A stretch of DNA of 13,557 nucleotides from an uncultured Clostridia bacterium. Its GTDB lineage: Bacteria > Bacillota > Clostridia > Oscillospirales > Acutalibacteraceae. Under the pieces are notes generated by a model. The model worked only from the letters and a program-made list of their open reading frames with translations, was not told where the DNA came from and did not search any database. Position numbers and translations under genes: made by a program. The stretch is from the NCBI GenBank assembly GCA_946186725.1, contig CAMHOI010000007.1, positions 1-13,557 of the forward strand. Reading direction: 5' to 3'. Shown in pieces: positions 1 to 6,798 of the stretch (positions are counted from its first letter, which is position 1; the number at the start of each line of letters is the position of its first letter).

Positions 1-41
1 GTGAGGGCGGCATTTCCGGCCCCACCGTGCCGCTGCCGTAA
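1..41 (+). CDS. C-terminal end of an unidentified upstream gene (partial)
   Basis: Reading from base 3, the frame gives EGGISGPTVPLP followed by TAA at 39-41. Only these twelve codons are visible, so no function can be assigned. The Gly/Pro-rich composition would suit a flexible C-terminal tail of a secreted or surface protein, but that is only a guess. The main support for a real gene end is the strong intrinsic terminator that begins 18 nt after the stop codon. Confidence 0.35.
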   Translation, partial: EGGISGPTVPLP

Positions 42-58
42 CCGATCCGCATGAAAAA

Positions 59-87
59 GAAAAAGCACCCCTCGCGGGTGCTTTTTC
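59..87 (+). terminator. Intrinsic terminator after the upstream gene
   Basis: A perfect 12-bp stem (59-70 with 76-87) encloses a 5-nt loop (CTCGC). The outer part pairs A5 with T5, and the 3' side runs on into a T-rich segment. The A/T-flanked stem should also work on the minus strand. It separates the upstream gene from the CarD-family gene. Confidence 0.85.
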
Positions 88-165
88 TTGTTCTCGTCCC
101 CGAACCTATCGCCGCGTCCCTGTTCGTTATGTGGATTCCGTTCCTGCGCAAAGCAAAAAAATCAC

Positions 166-194
166 TTACAATTCCCGACAGAATATGCTATACT
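166..194 (+). promoter_or_regulatory. Sigma-A type promoter of the CarD-family gene
   Basis: TTACAA (166-171) and TATACT (189-194) are separated by exactly 17 bp, with TGC (186-188) in front of the -10 making it an extended -10. An A-run at 155-161 just upstream of the -35 could act as an UP element. Transcription should begin near 201, giving a leader of about 30 nt before the GTG at 232. Nothing else recognisable was seen between 88 and 165. Confidence 0.8.
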
Positions 195-231
195 ATAAAA
201 TAAGAAAAACAGAGAAGGAAGTGTGATTTCC

Positions 232-738
232 GTGGTTAACGTCGGCGGTACCGCGTTTTACGGCGCCCAGGGCGTCTGCGTGGTGGAGGATAAGGTGATC
301 CGCCGTGTCGACGGCAGAGAACGCGAGTATCTTCTCCTGCGCCCGGTGCGCGACGTGCGCAGCACGGTGTATATCCCCACTGACAACGAGACCCTGATGT
401 CAGCCGTCCGTCCCGTCCTCACGGCCAGGGAAATCGACGCCATGCTCGCCGGCCTTTCCGCCGCCGAGCTTTCCTGGATCGACGATGACGCCGAGCGGCG
501 CGAGCTCTGTGCCGCTGTCGTCAAATGCGGCGATTGTGACCGGCTCCCCCGTCTGGTCGGCCTGCTCTGTCTCTACCGGCGGGAGCGCGGCCGCGGCGCG
601 CTTCGCGCCCGTCTGTCCGACGATCGTCTCCTCAAGGAGACCGAGCGCCTTCTCTGCGATGAGTTTGCCTACGCTCTCGGCATCCCCGCCGCGCAGGTGC
701 CGGCCTACGTTGACGACCGCTTGGCGGATACGAAATAA
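232..738 (+). CDS. CarD/CdnL-family transcriptional regulator
   Basis: The product is 168 aa. Residues 1-65 resemble the RNA-polymerase-interacting domain of CarD/CdnL/TRCF proteins: VGGTAFYGAQGV near the start, then a beta-rich stretch ending in VYIPTDNE and SAVRPVLTAREID. The rest is helical, as in CarD, where it contacts promoter DNA. CarD proteins bind the RNA polymerase beta subunit and modulate open-complex stability. I place the start at GTG 232 because AAGGAAG (216-221) is well spaced from it and the resulting N-terminus fits the family; GTG 223 lies almost on top of the Shine-Dalgarno. Unusual are clustered cysteines at about 93, 99, 102 and 113, including a CGDC motif. The gene stands alone between its own promoter and a hairpin. 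The family assignment is good; the exact role is inferred. Confidence 0.8.
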   Translation: MVNVGGTAFYGAQGVCVVEDKVIRRVDGREREYLLLRPVRDVRSTVYIPTDNETLMSAVRPVLTAREIDAMLAGLSAAELSWIDDDAERRELCAAVVKCGDCDRLPRLVGLLCLYRRERGRGALRARLSDDRLLKETERLLCDEFAYALGIPAAQVPAYVDDRLADTK

Positions 739-744
739 GCCAAA

Positions 745-773
745 ACGGGCGCGAGAAGGGATCTCGCGCCCGT
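745..773 (+). terminator. Hairpin after the CarD-family gene, probable terminator
   Basis: A perfect 12-bp GC-rich stem (745-756 with 762-773) has a 5-nt loop and begins 6 nt after the stop codon. The downstream tract (CCTATATAAA) lacks a proper U-run, so it is a weaker intrinsic terminator than the others here, or may only stabilise the 3' end. Confidence 0.55.
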
Positions 774-780
774 CCTATAT

Positions 781-862
781 AAAGGGGCGGCTTCCGGCTC
801 TTCTGAGGGCCGCCTGTGCGGCCACCGTCGGCCTGCCGGCCGGTTGGGATGCCCCTGCTTTC
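781..862. other. GC-rich inverted-repeat segment between carD-like gene and kdgK
   Basis: This non-coding stretch contains a perfect 6-bp hairpin (808-813 with 818-823, loop CTGT), nested CCGGC/GCCGG repeats (794-798, with 835-839 or 839-843) and outer GGGGC/GCCCC arms (784-788 with 851-855). Together they could form a branched structure. It lies upstream of the kdgK promoter, so it is not part of the kdgK leader. No gene, Shine-Dalgarno or clear promoter was seen in it. It may simply be GC-rich spacer. Confidence 0.3.
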
Positions 863-902
863 ATACTATGCGCACGCTCTCTCTGTGTGACGCAAAAGGG
901 GC

Positions 903-931
903 TTGTCAACCTGCCCCCTCTGTGCTACAAT
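903..931 (+). promoter_or_regulatory. Promoter of the KDG kinase gene
   Basis: TTGTCA (903-908) and TACAAT (926-931) are 17 bp apart, and TGC (923-925) makes an extended -10. The start of transcription should lie near 938, about 25 nt before the ATG. Arms GGGGC (898-902) and GCCCC (913-917) flank the -35 hexamer, a possible operator for a sugar-responsive repressor; that part is inference. Confidence 0.78.
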
Positions 932-962
932 ACTCTGTAGGAAAGAAAAGGAGTCGATCACT

Positions 963-1985
963 ATGAAACGAATCGTATGCTTCGGCGAGATCATGCTTCG
1001 CCTGGCCCCCGAGGGCTACCTCCGCTTTGTCCAGGCGGACAAATTCGGCGCCGTCTACGGCGGCGGCGAGGCCAACGTTGCCGTCTCCCTCGCCAATTAC
1101 GGCATGGACGCCGCCTTCGTCACCAAGCTCCCCGCGCACGAGATCGGTCAGGCCGCCGTCAACTCCCTGCGCCGCTTCGGGGTCGATACCTCCGCCATCG
1201 TCCGCGGCGGCGATCGCGTGGGCATCTATTATAACGAAAAGGGCGCTTCCATGCGCCCCTCCAAGGTCATTTATGACCGCGCCGGCTCCGCCATCGCCAC
1301 CGCCAAGCCGGAGGATTTCGACTGGGACGCCATCCTCGAGGGCGCCGATTGGTTCCACTTCACCGGCATCACTCCCGCCCTGGGCGACAACGTCGCCGAG
1401 ATCACCCTCGCCGCCGTCAAGGCCTGCAAGCAGAAGGGCATCCCCGTCAGCTGCGACCTCAACTTCCGCAAGAAGCTCTGGACCTCCGAGAAGGCGGGCC
1501 GCGTGATGGGCGAATTGTGCCGCTACGTCGACCTGTGCATTGCCAACGAGGAGGACGCCGGCGACGTCTTCGGTATCCATGCCGCCGCCACCGACGTCAA
1601 CTCCGGCAAGCTCAACGCCGACGGTTACCGTGACGTCGCCCGTCAGCTCGTCGACCGGTTCGGCTTCTCCCGCGTCGCCATCACCCTTCGCACCTCCATC
1701 AGCGCCAACGACAACAACTGGGCCGCCATGCTGTACGAGGCAGGGGAGTGCTACTTCTCCCGTGAGTACGCCATCCGCATCGTCGACCGCGTCGGCGGCG
1801 GCGACTCCTTCGGCGCCGGCCTGATCTATTCGCTCCTTTCCGGGAAAACCGGGCAGGACGCCATCGAATTCGCCGTCGCGGCCAGCGCCCTCAAGCACAC
1901 CATCGAGGGCGACATGAACATGGTCTCCGTCGCCGAGGTCGACTCCCTCCTCAAGAACGGCGGCTCCGGCCGCATCCAGCGGTAA
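963..1985 (+). CDS. kdgK: 2-keto-3-deoxygluconate kinase (PfkB family)
   Basis: The 340-aa product is a full-length ribokinase/PfkB-family sugar kinase. The N-terminal sugar-binding signature GGGEANVAVSLA is at 33-44. The C-terminal ATP/anion-hole signature DRVGGGDSFGAG is at 275-286, with D281 as the expected catalytic base. YDRAGSAIA near residue 104 and the overall match to Firmicute KdgK proteins favour 2-dehydro-3-deoxygluconate as substrate, giving KDPG from pectin or uronate breakdown. A fructokinase or another ketose kinase cannot be excluded. The start is ATG 963, with AAAAGGAG (947-952) behind it; a longer upstream frame would place the start inside the promoter. No KDPG aldolase or uronate gene lies beside it, so it appears to be a lone unit with its own promoter and terminator. 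Confidence 0.87.
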   Translation: MKRIVCFGEIMLRLAPEGYLRFVQADKFGAVYGGGEANVAVSLANYGMDAAFVTKLPAHEIGQAAVNSLRRFGVDTSAIVRGGDRVGIYYNEKGASMRPSKVIYDRAGSAIATAKPEDFDWDAILEGADWFHFTGITPALGDNVAEITLAAVKACKQKGIPVSCDLNFRKKLWTSEKAGRVMGELCRYVDLCIANEEDAGDVFGIHAAATDVNSGKLNADGYRDVARQLVDRFGFSRVAITLRTSISANDNNWAAMLYEAGECYFSREYAIRIVDRVGGGDSFGAGLIYSLLSGKTGQDAIEFAVAASALKHTIEGDMNMVSVAEVDSLLKNGGSGRIQR

Positions 1986-1990
1986 CTCCT

Positions 1991-2028
1991 AAAAAAAGCG
2001 GCTTGCCCACCGGGCAAGCCGCTTTTTT
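1991..2028. terminator. Bidirectional terminator between kdgK and rnhA
   Basis: AGCGGCTTGCCC-type arms (1992-2008 with 2012-2028) form a 17-bp stem with a 3-nt loop, including A6 paired with T6, so each strand ends in a U-run. It serves both the plus-strand kinase and the minus-strand rnhA operon; its T-run overlaps the rnhA stop codon. Confidence 0.92.
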
Positions 2029-2467
2029 ATGCCTTGAACTTCTCCCACTCCGCCACCGCCAGGCGGTCGCAGCGTTCGTTCTCGGGGTGCCCGGCGTGCC
2101 CCTTGATCCAGCGGAAGCTTACCTCGTGCTGTTCCAGCAGATCGAGCAGCCGCCCCCAGAGGTCGGGATTGAGCGCCGGCTTCCTGTCGCCCTTGATCCA
2201 CCCCTTCGCGCGCCAGGAGCGGGCCCAGCCCTTCTCGATCCCGTCCACGACGTAGCGGGAGTCGGTCGTCACTCTCACGCGGCAGGGCTCCTTGAGCGCC
2301 TCCAGCCCGCGAATAACGGCCGTCAGCTCCATGCGGTTGTTGGTCGTCTGTGCCTCGCCGCCGGAGAGTGCCTTCTCCCGCCCCTGATAGCGCAGGATGG
2401 CTCCCCAGCCGCCCGGCCCCGGATTGCCGGAGCAGGCGCCGTCCGTGAACAGATCAATCTCTTTCAT
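2027..2467 (-). CDS. rnhA: Ribonuclease HI
   Basis: This 146-aa protein cuts the RNA strand of RNA-DNA hybrids, for example R-loops and primer remnants. All catalytic positions of type 1 RNase HI are visible: D9 (FTDGACSGNPGPGG), E47 (NNRMEL), D69 (TTDSRYV), H124 (IKGHAGH) and D134 (ERCDRLA). The basic substrate-binding handle region is present around residues 79-100 (KGWARSWRAKGW), as in the E. coli enzyme. I chose ATG 2467 because GGGAG lies 7 nt before it; the GTG at 2473 would be only 1 nt from that Shine-Dalgarno. It overlaps the end of the DUF2461 gene by 14 nt, suggesting translational coupling, and is the last gene of the dus operon. Confidence 0.95.
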   Translation of the reverse strand: MKEIDLFTDGACSGNPGPGGWGAILRYQGREKALSGGEAQTTNNRMELTAVIRGLEALKEPCRVRVTTDSRYVVDGIEKGWARSWRAKGWIKGDRKPALNPDLWGRLLDLLEQHEVSFRWIKGHAGHPENERCDRLAVAEWEKFKA

Positions 2468-3179
2468 CTGCACACTCCCTCGCGTTGAATCGTGTCGTCG
2501 CGTCGAGCATATAGCGGTAGAGGTCGCCCGCCGCCTCGTAGGCGGCCGTCAGCTCGCTGACCAGCTTCCTCGGCTTGTTCAGCCCCGCCACGCCGGCGAC
2601 GTGCCGGATGGCGATGGGCCCCTTGGCGTCGTACCAGGGGATCAGCTCCTCCTGGGTGATGCCGTCCTGCGCCGCCTTGGAGCGCTTGTAACATTCGTAG
2701 TATTCTCCGCCGGGCGCCAGGCCCTTCGTCGCCGCCTTGCGCACCGCGTCGAGCAGGGGAAGGGGATCGCGGCGGATGCCGGCCCGCCACGCCTCCAAAA
2801 AGGCGGGGGTCGACGAGACGGTCGCGCAGCCGTAGCTGTAGCCGTCGGGGAAGAACTCGAACCAGAACATGGGCGTGGGCAGCTCGTTCTTCTGGTGCCG
2901 AAACATCAGCCAAAGGTTCTCCCGGTAGAGGGTCTTGTCGTTGGTGAAGCGGGTGTCCCGCCGTACCCGGCTGAGACAGCGCAGCGGATCGAGGATCAGA
3001 TCGGGATTGATCGCCTCCAGCGTCGGCCGCAGGTCCTCCACCAGCCGCCGCATGGGATATACGACTCCCTCGTTGATCTCCTTCTTGTGGGCTTCGTAGA
3101 AGGCCTTGCTGTTCTCAAACCGGTTTTGTGCCAGCAGGCCGATGGCCTCAGCCGAAATGCCGTTAAACTCCATTTTCAC
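2454..3179 (-). CDS. DUF2461-family protein of unknown function
   Basis: The 241-aa product matches the DUF2461 family (also known as TIGR02453), mainly through DPLRCLSRVRRDTRFTNDKT at about 64-83 and the N-terminal pattern LAQNRFENSKAFYEAHKKE. No catalytic motif, signal peptide or membrane segment is visible, and the biochemical function of the family is not established. It starts at GTG 3179, behind AAGGAG; an in-frame ATG two codons later is also possible. It overlaps the end of dus by 17 nt (or 11) and runs into rnhA, so the three genes are likely made from one transcript. The link to tRNA modification or RNA-DNA hybrid removal is contextual only. Confidence 0.85.
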   Translation of the reverse strand: MKMEFNGISAEAIGLLAQNRFENSKAFYEAHKKEINEGVVYPMRRLVEDLRPTLEAINPDLILDPLRCLSRVRRDTRFTNDKTLYRENLWLMFRHQKNELPTPMFWFEFFPDGYSYGCATVSSTPAFLEAWRAGIRRDPLPLLDAVRKAATKGLAPGGEYYECYKRSKAAQDGITQEELIPWYDAKGPIAIRHVAGVAGLNKPRKLVSELTAAYEAAGDLYRYMLDATTRFNARECADERD

Positions 3180-4140
3180 CGTTCTCCTTACATACGTCCG
3201 CGATCAGGGCCTCCAGGTCGTCCACAGCCGAAAGCTCGCCGCACCGTCGGCGGAAGCCCGCCGCCCCGCGCAGGCCGCGCATATACCACGCCGCGTGCTT
3301 GCGCATCTCCTGCATGGCGACCCGCTCGCCCTTGGCGGCGACCGTGTCCTTCGCCTGCTCGTAGAGGATCAGCATTCGCCGGCTGACCGGCGGATCGGGC
3401 AGGATCCTGCCCTCGCCGATGAGAGCGTTGATCTGCGCGAAGATCCAGGGCGCGCCCATCGCGGCCCGCCCCACCATCACAAAGTCGCAGTCGGTCTCCT
3501 CGTACATCCGCGCTGCACTCGCGGCGTCGATGATGTCGCCGTTGCCGATGACAGGGATGCTCACCGCCCGCTTGACCGCCGCGATCATGCGCCAGTCGGC
3601 GGGCGGGGCGTACATCTGTGCCCGGGTGCGAGCGTGGAGTGTGACGGCGGCCGCGCCGGCGTCCTCGCACCGCTTGGCCAGCTCCACCGCGTTGATGGAG
3701 TCGGCGTCCCAGCCCGTGCGCATCTTGACGGTCACCGGGCAGTCGACCGCCGCCACCGTCGCCCGCACGATCTCAGCCGCGCGCGCCGGCTCCTTCATCA
3801 GCAGGGCACCGCCTCCTGAGGCCGCAACCTTGGGCGCGGGACATCCCATGTTGATGTCGAGGAAGGCGGGCCGGTGCGCGAGCGCCGCCCGGGCGGCCGC
3901 GGCCACCGTGGCGGGGTCGGAGCCGAACAACTGGATCCCGACCGGCCGCTCTCCGTCGGTGACCGAGAGCAGCTCGTGCGACTTCCGGTCGCCGAGGGTG
4001 ACCGCCTTGGCACTGATGAGCTCGGTTACCGTGTAGGCGGCGCCCCAGCGGCGGCACAGAGCGCGGAAGGTGTTGTCCGCGACGCCCGCCATGGGCGCAA
4101 GGGCCGCGAATGCGTCCGTTTCCATTTCGCCGATCCGCAC
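3163..4140 (-). CDS. dus: tRNA-dihydrouridine synthase (Dus family)
   Basis: The 325-aa flavoenzyme reduces uridine to dihydrouridine in tRNA using FMN and NADPH. The TIM-barrel signatures appear in order: LAPMAGVADNTFR (14-26), catalytic C100 in NMGCPAPKV, FMN/RNA-binding K139 in VKMRTGW, H169 in LHARTRAQMY, IGNGDI (198-203) and the FMN phosphate region VMVGRAAMGAPWIF (221-234). Length is normal. Subclass is probably DusB-like, but I cannot settle it. The start is GTG 4140: AAGGAGG lies 8 nt upstream, whereas GTG 4146 would be only 2 nt away and ATG 4125 is too far. The same frame stays open for more than 1 kb on the strand opposite polA; that extension is not real. It is the first gene of the minus-strand operon and has a promoter at 4177-4205. 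Confidence 0.93.
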   Translation of the reverse strand: MRIGEMETDAFAALAPMAGVADNTFRALCRRWGAAYTVTELISAKAVTLGDRKSHELLSVTDGERPVGIQLFGSDPATVAAAARAALAHRPAFLDINMGCPAPKVAASGGGALLMKEPARAAEIVRATVAAVDCPVTVKMRTGWDADSINAVELAKRCEDAGAAAVTLHARTRAQMYAPPADWRMIAAVKRAVSIPVIGNGDIIDAASAARMYEETDCDFVMVGRAAMGAPWIFAQINALIGEGRILPDPPVSRRMLILYEQAKDTVAAKGERVAMQEMRKHAAWYMRGLRGAAGFRRRCGELSAVDDLEALIADVCKENGENGV

Positions 4141-4176
4141 CGGCACCGCCTCCTTCCGCCTGTCATCCTTTTCATC

Positions 4177-4205
4177 AGTATACCATATCCTGCGCGCGAT
4201 TTCAA
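4177..4205 (-). promoter_or_regulatory. Promoter of the dus - DUF2461 - rnhA operon
   Basis: Read on the minus strand, TTGAAA (4205-4200) and TATACT (4182-4177) are 17 bp apart, and TGG precedes the -10 (extended -10). Transcription should start near 4170, about 30 nt before the GTG. Its -35 lies only 7 bp from the presumed -35 of the divergent polA promoter. Confidence 0.85.
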
Positions 4206-4212
4206 AAAAAGA

Positions 4213-4241
4213 TTCGTTTTTTCTCGGATGTGTGCTATACT
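4213..4241 (+). promoter_or_regulatory. Promoter of the polA - tsaD operon
   Basis: A strong extended -10, TGC plus TATACT (4233-4241), is present. At a 17-bp spacing the -35 is the poor TTCGTT (4213-4218), so the promoter may depend on the extended -10. Transcription should begin near 4248, which leaves about 28 nt of leader for a start at GTG 4276. Confidence 0.72.
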
Positions 4242-4275
4242 GTAAGGGACAATGAACGAAAGGAAGGATCTGCCC

Positions 4276-6786
4276 GTGACCTGGCTCCTCATTGACGGCA
4301 ACAGCATCGTCAACCGCGCCTTTTACGGCATCCGTCTGCTGACCACAAAGGATGGTCAATATACCAACGCCCTGGTCGGCTTCTTCAATATCTTCCTCCG
4401 TCTCAAGGAGATGACCCGCCCCGACGCCGTCGCAGTCGCCTTCGATCTCAAGGCGCCCACCTTCCGCCACGCCCTCTACGAGGGTTACAAGGCGGGGCGC
4501 AAGGGAATGCCCCAGGAGCTTGCCGAGCAGATGCAGCCCCTCAAGGATCTGCTCGACGAGATGGGCGTCGCCACCGTCTCCCGTGAGACCTATGAGGCGG
4601 ACGATATCCTCGGTACCCTCTCCCGTGCCGCCCGCGAGCGGGGCGACGTCTGCTACGTCGCCACGGGCGACCGCGACGCGCTTCAGCTCGTCGGCGGGGG
4701 CGTCACCGTCCTCCTCACCGCCACCAAGATGGGCCGCCCCGAGATCGTCACCTGCGACGAGGCCGCCATCGCCGAGCACTACGGCGGGCTCAAGCCCCGT
4801 GATCTTATCGAGGTCAAGGCGCTCATGGGCGACGCCTCGGACAAGATCCCCGGCGTCGCCGGCGTGGGGGAGAAGACGGCCGTCTCTCTCGTGTCCCGCT
4901 TCGGCGGCCTCGACGGCGTCTACGCTGCCCTCGACGATCCCTCCATCCCGCAGGGACTGCGCGCTAAGCTGACCCGGGACAGGGAAAGCGCCTATCTCTC
5001 CCGCACCCTCGGCACCATCTGCACCGAGGTGCCCATCCCCACCGACCCCGACGCCTATCGTCTGCGTCCCGTGCGGGAGGCGGAGCTGGCCTCCCATTTG
5101 GCGCGGCTGGAGATGTTCAAGCTCATCGAGCGGCTGTCCCTTACCCCCGGCCCCGTCGCCGCCCCGGCGGAAGCGGCGCCCGACCTCCCTTCCCTGACCG
5201 TGGCCGACCCCGATCAGTTGGGGGACAGGGTCGATCTCGTCCTGACCGATGAGGGCGCCGTCGCCCTTTCCGGGGACAGGATCGCCGCCCTCTCCCGGGA
5301 GGCGATCCCCGCCTTTGTCCGCGGCCGCACCCTGCGCGTGAACGACGCCAAAGCCCTCTACGCCCTTGCGCCGGACGCCGAGGTGACCTTCGATTCCTCC
5401 CTGGCCGCCTACCTCCTCAACCCCTCCGCCGGCGGCTATGACGTCGCCCGCTTGCTGGGCGCCTACGGGGTGCCCGCCGTCCCGCTGGAGGACGAAACGC
5501 TCGCTCCCTTCGCTTCCTTCTCCCTGCTGTGCGATCGCCTGACCGGGGAGCTGCGCCGCGTGGGCGGCATGGAGCTGCTCGAAACGATGGAATTGCCCCT
5601 CGCCCGCGTCCTGTGCGACATGGAACAGCGGGGCTTCCTCGTCGATCGGGCGGGGATCGCCGCCTTCGGGGAGGAGCTGCAGCAGCGGGTCGATTTCCTG
5701 CAGGGCGAGATCTGGGAGCTGGTCGGCTATGAATTCAATCTCAACTCGCCCAAGCAGCTCGGAGAGGCCCTTTTCGTCAAGCTCGGCCTCCCCGCCGGAA
5801 AGAAGACCAAGAGCGGCTATTCCACCAATGCCGAGGTGCTCGAGGAGCTGCGGGACAAGCACCCCGCCGTCGAGCTCCTCCTCGAATACCGCCAGCTGTC
5901 CAAGCTGCGCTCCACCTACTGCGAGGGGCTGACCAAGGCCATCGCCCCCGACGGGCGCATCCACACCAGCTTCAATCAAACCGAGACGCGCACCGGCCGC
6001 ATCAGCTCCGCCGAGCCCAACCTGCAGAACATTCCCGTGCGCACCGAACTGGGAAGCAAGATGCGCCGCTTTTTCCTTGCCCCCGAGGGGCGGGTGCTGT
6101 GCGACGCCGACTATTCCCAGATCGAGCTGCGCGTGCTCGCCCATCTGTCGGGCGACCCCGCCATGATCGAGGCCTTCCGTGCCGGCGCCGACATCCACAC
6201 CGCCACCGCGTCCCAGGTGTTCGGCCTGCCCATGGATGCCGTGCCGCCCCTGCTCCGCGCCCGCGCCAAGGCGGTCAATTTCGGGATCGTCTACGGGATC
6301 GGCCCCTTCTCCCTGGCCAAGGACATCGGCGTCTCCTTCAACGAGGCCAAGCGCTACATCGACAGCTACCTCGGCAAGTACAGCGGCGTCGCCGCCTATA
6401 TGGACCGCGTCGTCGCCGAGGCCAAGGAGCGCGGCTACGTCGAGACCGCCTTCGGCCGCCGCCGCTATCTGCCGGAGCTGGCTTCCTCCAATCATCAGCT
6501 GCGCGCCTTCGGGGAGCGGGTTGCACGCAACGCGCCCATACAGGGCACCGCCGCCGATATCATCAAGATCGCCATGGTGCGCGTGTGGGAGCGCCTGCGG
6601 CGGGAGCTGCCCGACGCCCACCTCATCCTCCAGATCCACGACGAGCTGATCGTCGAGGCCTCCGAGGCCGACGCGCCCCGCGCCGCCGAGATCCTCTCCG
6701 CCGAGATGGAGCACGCCTTCGCCATGCAGGTGCCCCTGCCCGCCGACGTCCACGTCGGTCGGGACTGGTACGAGGCGAAGGGCTGA
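4276..6786 (+). CDS. polA: DNA polymerase I (proofreading domain degenerate)
   Basis: The 836-aa enzyme fills gaps and removes RNA primers during repair and lagging-strand synthesis. Residues 1-290 form an intact 5' nuclease: DGNSIVNRAFYG (7-18), YEADD (106-110), GDRD (131-134) and GDASDKIPG (185-193). The middle region (about 300-480) occupies the 3'-5' exonuclease position but lacks a recognisable DxE motif, so proofreading is probably absent, as in many Firmicute Pol I enzymes. The polymerase domain has motif A (D610 in DADYSQIELR), the O-helix R661/K665/F669/Y673, and motif C (HDE, 788-790). I place the start at GTG 4276, which has AAGGAAGGA 7 nt upstream and gives the usual MxxLLIDGNS beginning; ATG 4252 would be about 4 nt from the predicted transcription start. 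It is the first gene of a four-gene operon. Confidence 0.95.
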   Translation: MTWLLIDGNSIVNRAFYGIRLLTTKDGQYTNALVGFFNIFLRLKEMTRPDAVAVAFDLKAPTFRHALYEGYKAGRKGMPQELAEQMQPLKDLLDEMGVATVSRETYEADDILGTLSRAARERGDVCYVATGDRDALQLVGGGVTVLLTATKMGRPEIVTCDEAAIAEHYGGLKPRDLIEVKALMGDASDKIPGVAGVGEKTAVSLVSRFGGLDGVYAALDDPSIPQGLRAKLTRDRESAYLSRTLGTICTEVPIPTDPDAYRLRPVREAELASHLARLEMFKLIERLSLTPGPVAAPAEAAPDLPSLTVADPDQLGDRVDLVLTDEGAVALSGDRIAALSREAIPAFVRGRTLRVNDAKALYALAPDAEVTFDSSLAAYLLNPSAGGYDVARLLGAYGVPAVPLEDETLAPFASFSLLCDRLTGELRRVGGMELLETMELPLARVLCDMEQRGFLVDRAGIAAFGEELQQRVDFLQGEIWELVGYEFNLNSPKQLGEALFVKLGLPAGKKTKSGYSTNAEVLEELRDKHPAVELLLEYRQLSKLRSTYCEGLTKAIAPDGRIHTSFNQTETRTGRISSAEPNLQNIPVRTELGSKMRRFFLAPEGRVLCDADYSQIELRVLAHLSGDPAMIEAFRAGADIHTATASQVFGLPMDAVPPLLRARAKAVNFGIVYGIGPFSLAKDIGVSFNEAKRYIDSYLGKYSGVAAYMDRVVAEAKERGYVETAFGRRRYLPELASSNHQLRAFGERVARNAPIQGTAADIIKIAMVRVWERLRRELPDAHLILQIHDELIVEASEADAPRAAEILSAEMEHAFAMQVPLPADVHVGRDWYEAKG

Positions 6787-6798
6787 GGGAGGGATGAC

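Noticed and set aside
485..940. 151-codon plus-strand frame across the end of the carD-like gene and the gap
   Set aside because: It overlaps the carD-like gene in another frame, runs through the hairpins and the kdgK promoter, and has no Shine-Dalgarno or recognisable family.
906..1898. 330-codon minus-strand open frame opposite kdgK
   Set aside because: Composition is typical of antisense shadow and kdgK on the other strand has full PfkB signatures.
4252..4275. Upstream ATG as the polA start
   Set aside because: It lies about 4 nt after the predicted transcription start and lacks a properly spaced Shine-Dalgarno; GTG 4276 has both.
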